Part shown: positions 21,312-31,823 of the stretch, one piece after another | Numbering within the stretch: the first letter of the stretch is position 1 | How the letters are laid out: every line of letters starts with the position of its first letter | The notes under the pieces: model-generated | What the model was told of the DNA's origin: nothing | Databases searched by the model: none | What the model saw: the letters and a program-made list of their open reading frames with translations, nothing else | Position numbers and translations under genes: made by a program | NCBI RefSeq assembly: GCF_002574545.1 | Contig: NZ_NUGT01000080.1 | Coordinates: 158,469-222,468, forward strand | Source of the DNA: Bacillus sp. AFS055030 | GTDB lineage: Bacteria > Bacillota > Bacilli > Bacillales > Bacillaceae_G | Reading direction: 5' to 3' | Length of the DNA: 64,000 nucleotides

Positions 21312-21395
21312 CTTTCTAAATGCCTCCTATTTAATTGTACGTTTCCTATGAACTACTTTTGTATTCTAATGGCTGAATTCAAAAGTGTTCTTAAA

Positions 21396-22787
21396 TCATA
21401 AAATGAATTGACTTATATCTTTATCTTTTGCAATATTTGCTAGCTTTTCATTTACATATTGTGGAGTAATCTTAATTGTTCCCATTTGAATTTCAGAAGC
21501 TTCAAACGATAGGTCTTCAAGTAGTTTTTCCATAATCGTATGCAATCTTCTTGCGCCTATGTTGTCTGTAGTCTGATTAACTTCAAATGCTATTTCTGCT
21601 ATTCTACGTATAGCATCGTCAGAAAATTCGATTTGTATACCTTCTGTAGACAATAAAGCTTTATATTGTTTAATAATTGAAAAATCAGGCTCAACTAAAA
21701 TACGAACAAAATCTTCAACAGATAATTTCGCTAATTCTACACGAATTGGGAAGCGACCTTGTAATTCAGGTATTAAGTCTGAAGGCTTCGAAATATGAAA
21801 TGCACCAGCTGCAATAAATAGGATATGATCTGTTTTAACCGGTCCATATTTTGTCACAACTGTACTTCCTTCAACGATTGGTAAGATATCCCTTTGTACG
21901 CCCTCTCTTGAAACATCTTGAGTAGAGTTTTGCTTACTTGCAATCTTATCAATTTCGTCAATGAAAATAATACCTAATTGCTCAGCCCTATAAACTGCTT
22001 CTTGTGTTACTTCATCCATATCAATTAATTTCTGAGCTTCTTCATTCGTTAAAATCTTACGAGCTTCTTTAACAGGAAGCTTTCTTTTTTTAGTTTTCTT
22101 TGGAAATAGACTACCTAATGACTCCTGGAAGTTCATTCCCATTTGTTCCATCCCAGTTCCTTGCATAAAATCTAGCATCGGAGCTTGTTGTTGCTCTACT
22201 TCAATAGACACAAGATCTTCTTCTAGTTTTCCAGATAATAGTTGAAATTCTATATTTCTTCTTTTTGATGTTAATTCTGTATCATTCTCTTCTTGCTCAG
22301 CATTCGAGTTTTGTGAATCTTGATTAAAAAGCATCTCAAGTGGGTTTTTGAATGAAGTTTGCTTTTTTGTACTCGGTGCTAGAAGTTTGACTAATCTTTG
22401 ATTCGCATTTTTTTCAGCTTGATCTTTCACTTTATTCATTCGCTCTTCTTTTACAATTCGAATAGACGTTTGGATTAAATCTCGAACCATTGATTCTACA
22501 TCTCTACCAACGTAACCAACTTCTGTAAATTTAGTAGCTTCCACTTTAATAAATGGGGCACCAACTAGTTTTGCCATTCTTCTAGCAATTTCTGTTTTAC
22601 CAACACCTGTTGGACCAATCATTAAAATGTTTTTTGGTGAAATTTCATCACGGAATGATTCTTCAAGTAAACTTCTACGATATCGATTTCTGAGTGCAAT
22701 TGCTACTGCTTTTTTCGCTTGTTGCTGTCCAACAATATATTGATCAAGTTTTTCAACAATTTGACGAGGCGTGAAAGAAGTACTCAT
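21396..22787 (-). CDS. hslU: ATP-dependent protease ATPase subunit HslU (ClpY)
   Basis: AAA+ unfoldase that feeds substrates to the HslV peptidase. Walker [14 protein letters not shown] (about 54-66), Walker [12 protein letters not shown] (about 250), and the family I-domain between them are present; the C-terminal tail ends KDISQFIL, which docks into HslV. Start taken at the ATG at 22787 ([12 protein letters not shown]), with AGGAGAG before it; an upstream in-frame extension to 22844 lies over hslV and looks spurious. 463 residues. Eleven nt after hslV. Confidence 0.96.
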   Translation of the reverse strand: MSTSFTPRQIVEKLDQYIVGQQQAKKAVAIALRNRYRRSLLEESFRDEISPKNILMIGPTGVGKTEIARRMAKLVGAPFIKVEATKFTEVGYVGRDVESMVRDLIQTSIRIVKEERMNKVKDQAEKNANQRLVKLLAPSTKKQTSFKNPLEMLFNQDSQNSNAEQEENDTELTSKRRNIEFQLLSGKLEEDLVSIEVEQQQAPMLDFMQGTGMEQMGMNFQESLGSLFPKKTKKRKLPVKEARKILTNEEAQKLIDMDEVTQEAVYRAEQLGIIFIDEIDKIASKQNSTQDVSREGVQRDILPIVEGSTVVTKYGPVKTDHILFIAAGAFHISKPSDLIPELQGRFPIRVELAKLSVEDFVRILVEPDFSIIKQYKALLSTEGIQIEFSDDAIRRIAEIAFEVNQTTDNIGARRLHTIMEKLLEDLSFEASEIQMGTIKITPQYVNEKLANIAKDKDISQFIL

Positions 22788-22798
22788 AATACACTCTC

Positions 22799-23344
22799 CT
22801 ATTCTAATTCTTCTAAAATTATATTTCCGTTCGTATACACACAAATATCACTTGCAGTTTTTAAACTAGCATATGCAATTTGTTTTGCTGAAAGACTTTC
22901 CCCTGCGTTTTCCTTTAGTGCACGGCCTGCTGCAAGGGCATAATTCCCTCCAGAACCAATTGCAAGAATTCCATCGTCAGGTTCAATTACTTCACCAGTA
23001 CCAGAAATTAATAATAATGAATTATGATCCATTACAATTAGCAATGCTTCAAGCTTATGTAATACTCGATCTGTTCTCCATTTTTTTGCTAATTCAACAG
23101 CAGCTCGTTGAATATTCCCATTATATTCAACTAACTTGCCTTCAAAAAGTTCGAATAAAGTAAATGCATCTGCAACAGATCCTGCAAAACCAGCTAAAAC
23201 TTTTCCATTAAAAAGCTTCCTAACTTTTCTTGCAGTATGCTTCATAACTACTGCATTTCCAAAAGTTACTTGGCCATCACCAGCCATAGCACTTTTTCCA
23301 TTATGTCTGATCGCAAAAATCGTTGTAGCATGAAAATTGGACAT
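22799..23344 (-). CDS. hslV: ATP-dependent protease peptidase subunit HslV (ClpQ/CodW)
   Basis: Proteasome-like N-terminal nucleophile peptidase; dodecameric partner of HslU. 181 residues. The N-terminus [20 protein letters not shown] carries the five-residue extension described for Bacillus ClpQ, so the likely nucleophile after Met removal is Ser2 rather than the Thr used in E. coli HslV. GDGQVTFG and [14 protein letters not shown] are family blocks. Between xerC (47 nt upstream) and hslU. Confidence 0.96.
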   Translation of the reverse strand: MSNFHATTIFAIRHNGKSAMAGDGQVTFGNAVVMKHTARKVRKLFNGKVLAGFAGSVADAFTLFELFEGKLVEYNGNIQRAAVELAKKWRTDRVLHKLEALLIVMDHNSLLLISGTGEVIEPDDGILAIGSGGNYALAAGRALKENAGESLSAKQIAYASLKTASDICVYTNGNIILEELE

Positions 23345-23391
23345 GTGAATCCTCCTTAGAAATGTTGATTAATTTCTAAAATTGAGCGAAT

Positions 23392-24291
23392 TTATGCTCT
23401 AGGATGATGTAAATTGTATACTTTTTGTAATCTTTCCTTCGTTACATGTGTATAGATTTGAGTAGTTGATAAATTCTCATGTCCAAGTAATTCTTGAACA
23501 CTTCGAATATCAGCACCGTTATCAAGCATATGCGTAGCAAAGGTATGCCTTAACATATGTGGATAGATTTCATTAGTCAATGAAGTATCTTTGATCATTT
23601 TTTCTAATATACCACGGACTCCTCTAGTCGATAGTTTTGTACCACGGTGATTTAAAAAAAGATCGTCATTCATTTGCTTGTTAGCTACTATCAGTCTATT
23701 TCGGCCATCTTCTATATATGTATGAAGAGCTTTTTCTGCATAACTGCCAAAGGGAATATACCGCTGTTTATTCCCTTTGCCTGTTACTAAAATAGTCCCA
23801 ATTTGAAAATCTATGTCTTTTAATTTCAAATTACAGCATTCGCTTACTCGGATTCCGGTAGCATAAAGCAATTCTAAAAGAGCTTGATTTCTTTGTCCAA
23901 GTTCCGTATCTAGATCGCTAATCTTAAATAGTTTTTCAAGTTCTTCCTTATATAAAAACCTTGGTATCATCGTTTCTTTTTTAGGAAGTGACGCTAAAAC
24001 AAAAGGATTCTCTTTTGCTTCATTTTCTCTCATAAGAAAGCGATAGAAACTTCTTAAACAAGAAATATGCTTTGAGATCGTACGTCTTGATAGCTGTTTG
24101 TCATGCAAAGTTGTTAAATAGAGACGAACATCAGAATAAGTAACTGAAGAAAATGAAATAATGGATTGTTGTTCCATAAAAACTAGAAATTGTTCAACAA
24201 TTTTTTTATAACTATTTAATGTGTATTGTGAAGAGTTTTTCTCTAATTGTAAATACTGAATGAATAATTGACACAATATTTTAATATTCAA
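23392..24291 (-). CDS. xerC: Tyrosine recombinase XerC (CodV)
   Basis: Site-specific recombinase that, with XerD, resolves chromosome dimers at dif. The N-terminal SAM-like core-binding domain covers about 1-90. The catalytic domain holds ATGIRVSEC (first Arg), HMLRHTFATHML (His-X-X-Arg), LGHENLSTTQIY (His and nucleophilic Tyr). 299 residues. The start codon at 24291 gives MNIKILCQL. First gene of the codY operon as in B. subtilis, 64 nt after trmFO. Confidence 0.94.
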   Translation of the reverse strand: MNIKILCQLFIQYLQLEKNSSQYTLNSYKKIVEQFLVFMEQQSIISFSSVTYSDVRLYLTTLHDKQLSRRTISKHISCLRSFYRFLMRENEAKENPFVLASLPKKETMIPRFLYKEELEKLFKISDLDTELGQRNQALLELLYATGIRVSECCNLKLKDIDFQIGTILVTGKGNKQRYIPFGSYAEKALHTYIEDGRNRLIVANKQMNDDLFLNHRGTKLSTRGVRGILEKMIKDTSLTNEIYPHMLRHTFATHMLDNGADIRSVQELLGHENLSTTQIYTHVTKERLQKVYNLHHPRA

Positions 24292-24355
24292 GGTAAATTC
24301 TCCTCACAAGCCACTACATACTAACATATTAAGTAGCTATTTGCAATTTATTTTC

Positions 24356-25660
24356 TTAACATTCTACAAAATTCATAATTGATTCTAATGCACGGTTTGC
24401 ATAAGCTTCATATCGTTCTTGTTTTCTTTTAATTTTGACATCAAGTCTAGGGAAAAGACCGAAGTTCGCATTCATAGGTTGGAAGTGTTTTTCACTTGTT
24501 GTCGTTATATAATTCGCCATACTTCCAATTGCAGTTTCTGCTGGGAATACGACCAACTCTTTCTCCATTACGAATCTAGCTGCATTTATTCCCGCTACTA
24601 AACCAGATGCTGCAGATTCTACATACCCTTCTACACCTGTCATTTGGCCTGCAAAGAATAAATCATCACGGCCTTTAAATTTGTATGTTGGCTCTAATAG
24701 TTTTGGTGAGTTAATAAAAGTATTTCTGTGCATTACACCATAGCGCACAATTTCTGCATTCTCAAGACCTGGAATTAATTGTAGTACTTCTTTTTGAGGA
24801 CCCCATTTTAAATGTGTTTGGAAGCCTACAATATTATAAAGTGTACCGGCACTGTCATCTTGACGTAGTTGTACGACCGCATATGGCGTCTTTCCTGTTT
24901 TAGGATCCTCTAAGCCTACTGGTTTCATTGGTCCAAATAATAATGTTTGTTTTCCACGTTTAGCCATTACTTCAACTGGCATACAGCCTTCAAAGAAAAT
25001 CTCTTTTTCAAATTCTTTTAAAGGAACTGTTTCTGCTGTAGTTAATGCCTCATAAAAACGATCAAATTCCTCTTCTGTCATTGGGCAATTTAAGTAAGCT
25101 GCTTCACCTTTATCATATCTTGATTTTAAATACACTTTATTTAAGTCAATACTTTCTTTTTCAACAATTGGAGCCGCTGCATCATAAAAATAGAAATAAT
25201 CTTCACCAGTCAATTCTTTTAATTGCTGTGATAACTCAGGTGAAGTTAAAGGTCCAGTTGCGATGACAGTTGGTCCTTCAGGAATTTTAGTCATCTCTTC
25301 ATTGTGAACAATGACGTTTGGATGATTTTTTACATATTCAGTAACACGGCTAGCAAACTCATGTCGGTCTACAGCTAAGGCACCACCTGCTGGTACAGCG
25401 CACTCATCAGCAGATCGAATAATTACTGAATCTAATCTTCTCATTTCCTCTTTTAATACACCTACAGCGTTTGTTAATGTATTCGCTCTTAGTGAATTAC
25501 TACACACTAACTCAGCAAACTTGTCAGTATGATGAGCCGGTGTTTGTCTAACTGGTCTCATCTCATATAAATGTACTTTAATTCCTCTTTTTGCAATTTG
25601 ATAAGCAGCCTCGCTTCCTGCTAAACCTGCTCCAATTACATTAATAAATTGTTCTTTCAT
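24356..25660 (-). CDS. trmFO: Folate/FAD-dependent tRNA (uracil-54-C5) methyltransferase TrmFO
   Basis: Makes ribothymidine at position 54 of tRNAs using methylene-tetrahydrofolate and FADH2. The FAD-binding dinucleotide fold begins [28 protein letters not shown] (about 51-59) and [15 protein letters not shown] (about 343-357) are family blocks. 434 residues. Lies between topA and xerC, its standard place (formerly gid). Confidence 0.95.
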   Translation of the reverse strand: MKEQFINVIGAGLAGSEAAYQIAKRGIKVHLYEMRPVRQTPAHHTDKFAELVCSNSLRANTLTNAVGVLKEEMRRLDSVIIRSADECAVPAGGALAVDRHEFASRVTEYVKNHPNVIVHNEEMTKIPEGPTVIATGPLTSPELSQQLKELTGEDYFYFYDAAAPIVEKESIDLNKVYLKSRYDKGEAAYLNCPMTEEEFDRFYEALTTAETVPLKEFEKEIFFEGCMPVEVMAKRGKQTLLFGPMKPVGLEDPKTGKTPYAVVQLRQDDSAGTLYNIVGFQTHLKWGPQKEVLQLIPGLENAEIVRYGVMHRNTFINSPKLLEPTYKFKGRDDLFFAGQMTGVEGYVESAASGLVAGINAARFVMEKELVVFPAETAIGSMANYITTTSEKHFQPMNANFGLFPRLDVKIKRKQERYEAYANRALESIMNFVEC

Positions 25661-25765
25661 TGTTAACTCCTTCTACGCTGATTCATTCAAAATTACGTAA
25701 TAATATTTTATCGTTTTAGTCTTAATGATTTCTTAATTAAAAGAAAGTTGATATGAAAAGTAAAA

Positions 25766-25786
25766 GTGAGCAAATAAATTGCTCAC
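25766..25786 (-). terminator. Intrinsic terminator after topA
   Basis: Perfect 8-bp stem GTGAGCAA / TTGCTCAC, five-nt loop, then TTTTACTTTTC on the minus strand. It lies 180 nt after the topA stop. Confidence 0.75.
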
Positions 25787-25843
25787 ACATGTATTAGACA
25801 AAGTTCCTTAAATTTAATTTTTTGACTAATTGCAATCACTTGT

Positions 25844-25926
25844 CTTCTGTGGAATGAAGCCAGTTGTAAAGCAATGTTACATAAAAGTGTAATGAACACC
25901 GCTAAAAACTGGCGAAGTAACAGAAG
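25844..25926. repeat. Triple nested hairpin between topA and trmFO
   Basis: Three concentric perfect stems: CTTCTGT / ACAGAAG (25844-25850 with 25920-25926), GCCAGTT / AACTGGC (25859-25865 with 25907-25913) and TTACA / TGTAA (25877-25881 with 25888-25892). This 83-bp structure occupies the 308-bp gap between topA and trmFO, together with the separate topA terminator; nothing else is visible in that gap. Confidence 0.7.
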
Positions 25927-25968
25927 AAAACGAATGTTATGGCAGTCAAAAATGAATAAATTAAATGC

Positions 25969-28044
25969 TTACACTTGTTGATCCTCTTTATAGTCACATG
26001 ATACGCATTGTACTTGAATACCTTTTTTCATTTTCTTTTCTACCAATAAGTTTTCACATTTCGGACATGGTCTCGCAATTGGCTTATCCCATGATAGGAA
26101 TTCACATTCCGGATAGTTCGTGCATCCATAAAAGATTCGATTCTTTTTCGATTTACGTTCAATGATATTTCCATCTTTACATGTAGGACATTTAACACCA
26201 ATGTCTTTTACGATTGCTTTTGTATTTCTGCAATCAGGGAAGTTTGAACACGCCATGAACTTACCATATCTGCCCATTTTAAATACCATAGGGCTTCCAC
26301 ATACTTCACAGTCTTCACCAGCAGGTTCATCTCGTATTTCAACTTTTTGCATTTCTTTCTCAGCTATTTCTAAATGCTTTTCAAAACCTCTATAAAATTG
26401 ATCGATAATTTGAATCCAATTCACATCACCTTCTTCAATTTTATCAAGGTCACCTTCCATTTGAACCGTAAACTCAATATTAATTACTTCTGGGAAAAAC
26501 TCAACAACTAAATCAAATACTATTTGACCTAGTTCAGTAGGTACAAACCGTTTATTATCAAGTGAAACATATCCACGTTTCTGGATCGTTTCTAAAGTTG
26601 GTACATATGTTGATGGTCGACCTATTCCTAATTCTTCAAGAGTTTTTACTAATCTAGCTTCCGTGTAACGTGGAGGTGGTTGAGTAAAATGTTGTTCAGG
26701 TAATAACTCTTCTAATTTAACTTTTTCCCCTTCAGCTAACGGTGGAAGGATACGGTCTTTTTCTTCTGTTCCATCATCATTACTTTCAATATACACTTTC
26801 ATAAATCCTGGGAATTTAACTACTGACCCATTAGCTCTAAATATTACATCATTATTAATTAAGTCAACTTTAACCGTATCTAGTATTGCTGGTGCCATTT
26901 GACTTGCTACAAATCGCTCCCATATTAATTTATAAAGTCGATATTGATCACGGCTAACATGTGCTTTGATTGTATCAGGCGAACGTAAAGTTGACGTTGG
27001 TCTGATTGCTTCATGTGCATCTTGTACTTTATCTGATTTTTTTTCATTTTTTTTATTTGTAGCAACAAAATCTGCACCATAAGTATCAATTATATATGAT
27101 TTTGCTTCCTCAGCTGCAACGTCGGATATTCTAGTTGAATCAGTTCTCATATAAGTGATTAATCCAACCTGTCCACCACTACCTAGGGAAATTCCTTCAT
27201 ATAATTGTTGTGCAATCATCATCGTTTTCTTTGCACGCATATTTAATTTTCTAGCCGCTTCTTGCTGTAGTAAGGAAGTAGTAAAGGCAGTTGCTGGATT
27301 ACGTCTACGTTCTTTTCTAGTAACACTTTGAACTTCAAAGTGATCACCTTTAATTTGTGATAAAACATTATTTACATCAGTTTCAGAATTCAATTCCACT
27401 TTTTTACCATTAACACCGTAAAAATTTGTATCAAATGTTTCTTTCTTTGTTAAAGCTTTACTTTTAATTGTCCAATATTCTTCAGGTTGGAAGCTTTCAA
27501 TCTCTTTTTCTCGTTCGATAATCAGTCTTAGAGCGACAGATTGAACTCGACCAGCACTTAAACCCTTTTTCACTTTCTTCCATAATAATGGGCTGATGTT
27601 ATACCCTACTAGACGATCTAGTACACGTCTTGCTTGCTGGGCATCTACTAAGTTCATATTAATCGGTCTAGGTTTTTTAAAAGACTCTTTAATAGCATCT
27701 TTTGTTATTTCATTAAACACGACACGACAATCCGAAGAAGTATCGATATTAAGTGTATTTGCAATATGCCACGCGATTGCTTCACCTTCACGATCTGGAT
27801 CGGCTGCTAGATAGATTTTTTTTGCTTTTTTCGCAGCAGATCTTAAATCCTTTAAAACTGGACCTTTACCTCGGATTGTTATGTATTTCGGGGTGTAATC
27901 GTTTTCTATTTCAATCCCCATCTGGCTTTTAGGTAGATCTCGAACATGTCCCATTGATGCGATTACTTTGAATTTTTTACCTAAATACTTTTCTATTGTT
28001 TTAGCCTTTGAAGGGGACTCCACTATAACTAAATTTTCTGCCAT
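25969..28044 (-). CDS. topA: DNA topoisomerase I
   Basis: Type IA topoisomerase that relaxes negative supercoils. The TOPRIM domain is at the N-terminus ([30 protein letters not shown]). The active-site tyrosine is in [12 protein letters not shown] (about 294-305). Three C-terminal zinc ribbons of four cysteines each are visible from about residue 575 (CEVC/CSNFPDC, CPTC/CTNYPEC, CPKC/CVSC). 691 residues, full length. It has its own promoter with an overlapping palindrome (28172-28213). Confidence 0.96.
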   Translation of the reverse strand: MAENLVIVESPSKAKTIEKYLGKKFKVIASMGHVRDLPKSQMGIEIENDYTPKYITIRGKGPVLKDLRSAAKKAKKIYLAADPDREGEAIAWHIANTLNIDTSSDCRVVFNEITKDAIKESFKKPRPINMNLVDAQQARRVLDRLVGYNISPLLWKKVKKGLSAGRVQSVALRLIIEREKEIESFQPEEYWTIKSKALTKKETFDTNFYGVNGKKVELNSETDVNNVLSQIKGDHFEVQSVTRKERRRNPATAFTTSLLQQEAARKLNMRAKKTMMIAQQLYEGISLGSGGQVGLITYMRTDSTRISDVAAEEAKSYIIDTYGADFVATNKKNEKKSDKVQDAHEAIRPTSTLRSPDTIKAHVSRDQYRLYKLIWERFVASQMAPAILDTVKVDLINNDVIFRANGSVVKFPGFMKVYIESNDDGTEEKDRILPPLAEGEKVKLEELLPEQHFTQPPPRYTEARLVKTLEELGIGRPSTYVPTLETIQKRGYVSLDNKRFVPTELGQIVFDLVVEFFPEVINIEFTVQMEGDLDKIEEGDVNWIQIIDQFYRGFEKHLEIAEKEMQKVEIRDEPAGEDCEVCGSPMVFKMGRYGKFMACSNFPDCRNTKAIVKDIGVKCPTCKDGNIIERKSKKNRIFYGCTNYPECEFLSWDKPIARPCPKCENLLVEKKMKKGIQVQCVSCDYKEDQQV

Positions 28045-28171
28045 TTTTTAAGCCTCCCGAGAGTTTCCTATTCATTACTCTCTGTATTCCTTATTTCTTT
28101 CTTTTATTCCTATGTATTCTTAAATAGATTCATAATAAGAAGAGTTCAATTTAAATTTTTGATTTTCCTTC

Positions 28172-28190
28172 ATACAATTTCAAATTGTAT
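28172..28190. promoter_or_regulatory. Palindrome overlapping the topA -10 box (possible operator)
   Basis: ATACAATTT-C-AAATTGTAT, a perfect 19-bp palindrome with a single central base. Its right arm overlaps the -10 box of the topA promoter by five bases. The form is that of a dimeric repressor site, but I do not know the protein. Confidence 0.55.
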
Positions 28191-28213
28191 AGTTTATTCT
28201 ATACATTAGTCAA
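28186..28213 (-). promoter_or_regulatory. SigA-type promoter of topA
   Basis: TTGACT (28208-28213), 16-bp spacer, TATACA (28186-28191). About 140 nt upstream of the topA start, and 70 nt after dprA. Confidence 0.6.
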
Positions 28214-28284
28214 ATTTTATTTAGATATAAAATAACACAAGTTGCATTAGTATTGTCAATATTTTGTAATATAAACATATTTTT

Positions 28285-29169
28285 TTATTTTTTAGTATAT
28301 TCCTGAAATTCCTCTAAAATATCATTTGTACATGTAATTAATTTCGCTCCATCCTGAATTAATCGATGATTTCCTTCATATTCTTCCATTATAATCGGAC
28401 CTGGCACTGCAAATACCTCCCTATTATATTGAATTGCAAAATTTGCAGTAATCATCGTTCCGCTCTTTTCCTTAGCTTCTAAAACTATTAATCCTTTTGA
28501 TAACCCAGCAATAATTCTATTTCTTCTAGGAAAGTATCTTTTTTCTGGTCTAATATAATATGGATATTCACTAATCACCAAATGATTTATAGCCAATTCA
28601 TTAAATAAGTTAATGTTTTCTTTCGGATAAATATAGTCTAACCCACATCCGACAACTGCAATCGTTGTTCCGTTGTGAAAAATTGCTGAATTATGTGCAA
28701 TTGAATCACATCCGGATGCCATTCCACTAACAATAACACATTTTTCTCTTATTAGATCTAACATGAATGAATCACAAATAATTTTCGCAAATAAAGTTGG
28801 TTTTCTAGCTCCAATTATACTTATCCTAAATGGTTCATAAAGGATATTTTGATTTCCTTTTAAATATAATACAAACGGTGGGTCACATATTTCTCTTAAC
28901 AGATCAGGATATAGATCATCATAAATAGTAATAATTTTTATATTTTTTTTATAGCTTTCTTTTAAGATATCAAAAATGGAAGTTGAATGAAGTTGATTAT
29001 ATAGTATTTTTGCGGCTTTAGAAGTCATTTGAAATGTAGTTTTAAATGTAGAAGGTGAATATTGATAGAGGTTTTCTAAATTTGGATCATAGTGAAGAAT
29101 CTTCTTCATGGCTTGATAGTTTTCGAATAAAAAATGATGTAAATGAATAAGTCGGATTTTATTTTTCAT
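28285..29169 (-). CDS. dprA: DNA processing protein DprA (Smf)
   Basis: Loads RecA on incoming single-stranded DNA during natural transformation. The Rossmann-like core shows ISIIGARKPT, SGMASGCDSIAHNSAI (about 149-164) and PRRNRIIAGLSKGLIVLEA followed by SGTMITANFA. 294 residues, consistent with the Bacillus form. Starts at the ATG at 29169. It sits between sucD and topA as in B. subtilis; a structured leader (29170-29330) precedes it. Confidence 0.94.
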   Translation of the reverse strand: MKNKIRLIHLHHFLFENYQAMKKILHYDPNLENLYQYSPSTFKTTFQMTSKAAKILYNQLHSTSIFDILKESYKKNIKIITIYDDLYPDLLREICDPPFVLYLKGNQNILYEPFRISIIGARKPTLFAKIICDSFMLDLIREKCVIVSGMASGCDSIAHNSAIFHNGTTIAVVGCGLDYIYPKENINLFNELAINHLVISEYPYYIRPEKRYFPRRNRIIAGLSKGLIVLEAKEKSGTMITANFAIQYNREVFAVPGPIIMEEYEGNHRLIQDGAKLITCTNDILEEFQEYTKK

Positions 29170-29330
29170 GAATTCACCCTTTCTAAATATGGAAAGTAGC
29201 CCCCGATTTGGAGGCTACCTAGACTAGCTTCTTAAGAGTGGTGCCAATTACCTTCAAAAGGTAATTCCGCCCCATCGAAAGACAAGTGATTACACTTAAG
29301 TCTAATCATCCTATTTTTAAACCATATTAA
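29170..29330 (-). promoter_or_regulatory. Structured leader of dprA, identity unknown
   Basis: On the minus strand three hairpins follow each other: AAGTGTAATCACTT, AATTACCTTTTGAAGGTAATT (29249-29269) and GTAGCCTCCAAATCGGGGGCTAC (29196-29218), the last ending in TTTCC a few bases before the dprA ribosome site. The arrangement resembles a leader with a terminator-like final stem, but it matches no riboswitch I recognise. Confidence 0.35.
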
Positions 29331-29338
29331 CAATAAGC

Positions 29339-29358
29339 AAGCCTCCTATTGGAGGCTT
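29339..29358 (-). terminator. Intrinsic terminator after sucD
   Basis: AAGCCTCC / GGAGGCTT, 8-bp perfect stem with a TATT loop, then GCTTATTG on the minus strand. Ends the sucCD operon. Confidence 0.7.
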
Positions 29359-29380
29359 ACTAATTTAATCATTATGATGC

Positions 29381-30295
29381 TTATACTAAAGCTTCATGTG
29401 TCTTACATTGTTCATATAAGCCACGCTCTTTTAATACACCAATTAAAGTTTCACCCATTACTGCAGGAGTAAGTGCAACTTTAATACCACAGCTTTCCAT
29501 TGTAGCCATTTTCTCTTTAGCAGTACCTTTACCGCCTGCGATGATTGCACCAGCGTGTCCCATACGTTTGCCTTCTGGAGCTGTTTGACCACCAATGAAA
29601 CCTACTACTGGTTTAGCCATATTAGCTTGTACCCACTCAGCAGCTTCTTCTTCTGCAGTTCCACCGATTTCACCAATCATAATAACTGCATAAGTTTCTG
29701 GGTCTTCATTGAATGCTTTTAATACATCGATGAAGTTTGTTCCATTTACAGGGTCTCCACCAATACCTACAGCTGTAGATTGACCAATACCAGCTTGAGT
29801 TAATTGATGTACAGCCTCATATGTTAATGTACCAGAACGTGATACGATCCCTACATGACCTTTTTTATGAATGTAACCAGGCATGATACCAATTTTACAC
29901 TCATCAGGAGTGATAACACCAGGACAGTTAGGACCAACTAATCTAGTCTTTTTGCCTTCCATGTACTTTTTAACTTTTACCATATCAAGTACTGGAATAC
30001 CTTCTGTAATACAAATTGCGATATCTAATTCTGCATCAACTGCTTCCATGATTGCATCAGCAGCAAATGCTGGTGGTACGTAGATGACAGATGCATTAGC
30101 ACCAGTAGCATCAACTGCATCTTTAACTGTATTGAATACAGGAACGCCAGCAATGTCAGTTCCACCTTTACCAGGAGTTACACCACCAACGATTTTAGTA
30201 CCATACTCTAACATTTGAGTAGTATGGAATAAGCCTTGTGAACCAGTTATACCTTGTACAATGACTTTTGTATCTTTATTAATGAATACGCTCAT
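29381..30295 (-). CDS. sucD: Succinyl-CoA synthetase alpha subunit
   Basis: Alpha subunit of succinate-CoA ligase of the TCA cycle (substrate-level phosphorylation). N-terminal CoA-binding fold with [17 protein letters not shown] (about 13-29). The phosphorylated histidine lies in [16 protein letters not shown] (His about 246). 304 residues. Sixteen nt after sucC; the two subunits are made from one operon. Confidence 0.97.
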   Translation of the reverse strand: MSVFINKDTKVIVQGITGSQGLFHTTQMLEYGTKIVGGVTPGKGGTDIAGVPVFNTVKDAVDATGANASVIYVPPAFAADAIMEAVDAELDIAICITEGIPVLDMVKVKKYMEGKKTRLVGPNCPGVITPDECKIGIMPGYIHKKGHVGIVSRSGTLTYEAVHQLTQAGIGQSTAVGIGGDPVNGTNFIDVLKAFNEDPETYAVIMIGEIGGTAEEEAAEWVQANMAKPVVGFIGGQTAPEGKRMGHAGAIIAGGKGTAKEKMATMESCGIKVALTPAVMGETLIGVLKERGLYEQCKTHEALV

Positions 30296-30311
30296 TTTTA
30301 TCCTCCCTTTC

Positions 30312-31472
30312 TTAGCCTACAAGTGCAACGATTTTTTCAGCGCCATCCGCCATTGAATCTGCTGCAACAATGTTTAAGCCTGACTCATTAAGAATCTTCT
30401 TACCTAATTCAACATTCGTTCCTTCTAAACGAACTACTAATGGTAAGTGTAAACCAACTTGTTTAGTTGCTTCAATTACACCTTCAGCAATCACATCACA
30501 TTTCATGATTCCACCGAAGATATTAACGAAAATTCCTTTAACATTTTGGTCAGAAAGGATGATTTTAAACGCTTCTGTAACTTTCTCAGCTGTAGCACCG
30601 CCCCCAACATCAAGGAAGTTAGCCGGATCTCCACCGTAGTGTTTAATGATATCCATTGTAGCCATTGCTAGACCAGCACCATTAACCATACATCCGATAT
30701 TTCCGTATAAAGAAATATAGTTTAAGTCATACTTAGAAGCTTCGATTTCTTTTGGATCTTCTTCTTCTAAGTCACGGTAAGCTAAAATGTCTGCATGACG
30801 ATATAGAGCATTTGAGTCAAAGTTTAACTTTGCATCTAATGCCATTACTTCTCCATCACCTGTAACGACTAATGGGTTAATTTCAGCGATTGAGCAATCT
30901 TTTTCGATAAACGCAGTATATAAGCCCATCATGAACTTAACTGCTTTGTTTACTAAGTTGCTTGGAATATTGATATTAAACGCAATACGACGAGCTTGGA
31001 AGCCTTGTAAACCTACTGCTGGATCAATATACTCTTTAAAGATTTTTTCAGGTGTTTTTTCAGCTACTTCTTCAATTTCAGTTCCACCTTCTTCAGAAGC
31101 CATTAATACAACTTGTGAAGTAGCGCGGTCTAAAACTAAACCAACATAATATTCTTTTTTAATATCGCAGCCTTCTTCGATAAGTAAGCGCTTAACTTCC
31201 TTACCTTCTGGTCCAGTTTGATGAGTAACTAATACTTTACCTAGAATTTCACTAGCATATGTATTTACTTCATCTAAATTTTTCGCTACTTTTACGCCAC
31301 CCGCTTTACCGCGGCCACCAGCGTGAATTTGAGCTTTTACTACGCATACAGCTGTACCTAATTCTTTAGCTGCTTCTACTGCTTCTTCAACTGTAAATGC
31401 AACTTTCCCGTTTGGTACTTTTACGCCATAGCTTCGTAGGATTTCTTTCCCTTGATACTCATGGATATTCAT
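30312..31472 (-). CDS. sucC: Succinyl-CoA synthetase beta subunit
   Basis: Beta subunit of succinate-CoA ligase, providing the ATP-grasp nucleotide site ([16 protein letters not shown], about 46-61) and the [15 protein letters not shown] and [10 protein letters not shown] segments. Start placed at the ATG at 31472 ([12 protein letters not shown]), 386 residues, with GGAGG at the right distance; an in-frame reading from 31514 would run through that site and is unlike the family. Confidence 0.97.
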   Translation of the reverse strand: MNIHEYQGKEILRSYGVKVPNGKVAFTVEEAVEAAKELGTAVCVVKAQIHAGGRGKAGGVKVAKNLDEVNTYASEILGKVLVTHQTGPEGKEVKRLLIEEGCDIKKEYYVGLVLDRATSQVVLMASEEGGTEIEEVAEKTPEKIFKEYIDPAVGLQGFQARRIAFNINIPSNLVNKAVKFMMGLYTAFIEKDCSIAEINPLVVTGDGEVMALDAKLNFDSNALYRHADILAYRDLEEEDPKEIEASKYDLNYISLYGNIGCMVNGAGLAMATMDIIKHYGGDPANFLDVGGGATAEKVTEAFKIILSDQNVKGIFVNIFGGIMKCDVIAEGVIEATKQVGLHLPLVVRLEGTNVELGKKILNESGLNIVAADSMADGAEKIVALVG

Positions 31473-31823
31473 GATCCATCCTCCCCTTTTAGAACAAGAC
31501 AAATTAAAACACATCCCTATTGTATCTCTTACAGAATATACTGTAAATACTTTAGTAGAAAAGAATTAAATATTCTATGTTTTTATATAGAAAACCCTTT
31601 CATATACAATAGTTAATGTAGTTTATCATATTACAATATTATTTTTCCAATAATTTATTTTTACCATTTTAAAAAAAAGATTAACGACAGTTCACATCAT
31701 TTTGATTGTAGGTTATATTATTTCAATTCAGTTATCTACTTAACATAAACCTAGAATCTTATGTAACATTAAACGTCGTTAATCGATTATATTTTAGACC
31801 ACTTTAGTATTTTGATGTATCAT
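31473..31823. other. Intergenic gap between rnhB and sucC
   Basis: About 350 bp, very AT-rich, with no gene seen. B. subtilis has ylqG and ylqH here, and they are absent. The sucCD promoter should be in this interval, but I see no strong match. An inverted repeat (31679-31784) is described separately. Confidence 0.5.
31679..31784. repeat. Widely spaced inverted repeat between rnhB and sucC
   Basis: GATTAACGAC (31679-31688) and GTCGTTAATC (31775-31784), perfectly complementary over 10 bp and separated by 86 bp. Confidence 0.5.

Noticed and set aside
22787..22844. N-terminal extension of hslU
   Set aside because: It overlaps the end of hslV, and a good ribosome site precedes the ATG at 22787 with the family N-terminus.
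29236..29276. T-box riboswitch on the plus strand (GAGTGGTGCC...CCGCCCC)
   Set aside because: Only partial match to the T-box sequence, no room for a specifier stem, and no plus-strand aminoacyl or amino-acid gene downstream.
25834..29291. Shared 13-mer AATCACTTGTCTT at 25834-25846 and (minus) 29279-29291
   Set aside because: Identical 13-mers are expected by chance many times in an AT-rich window of this length.
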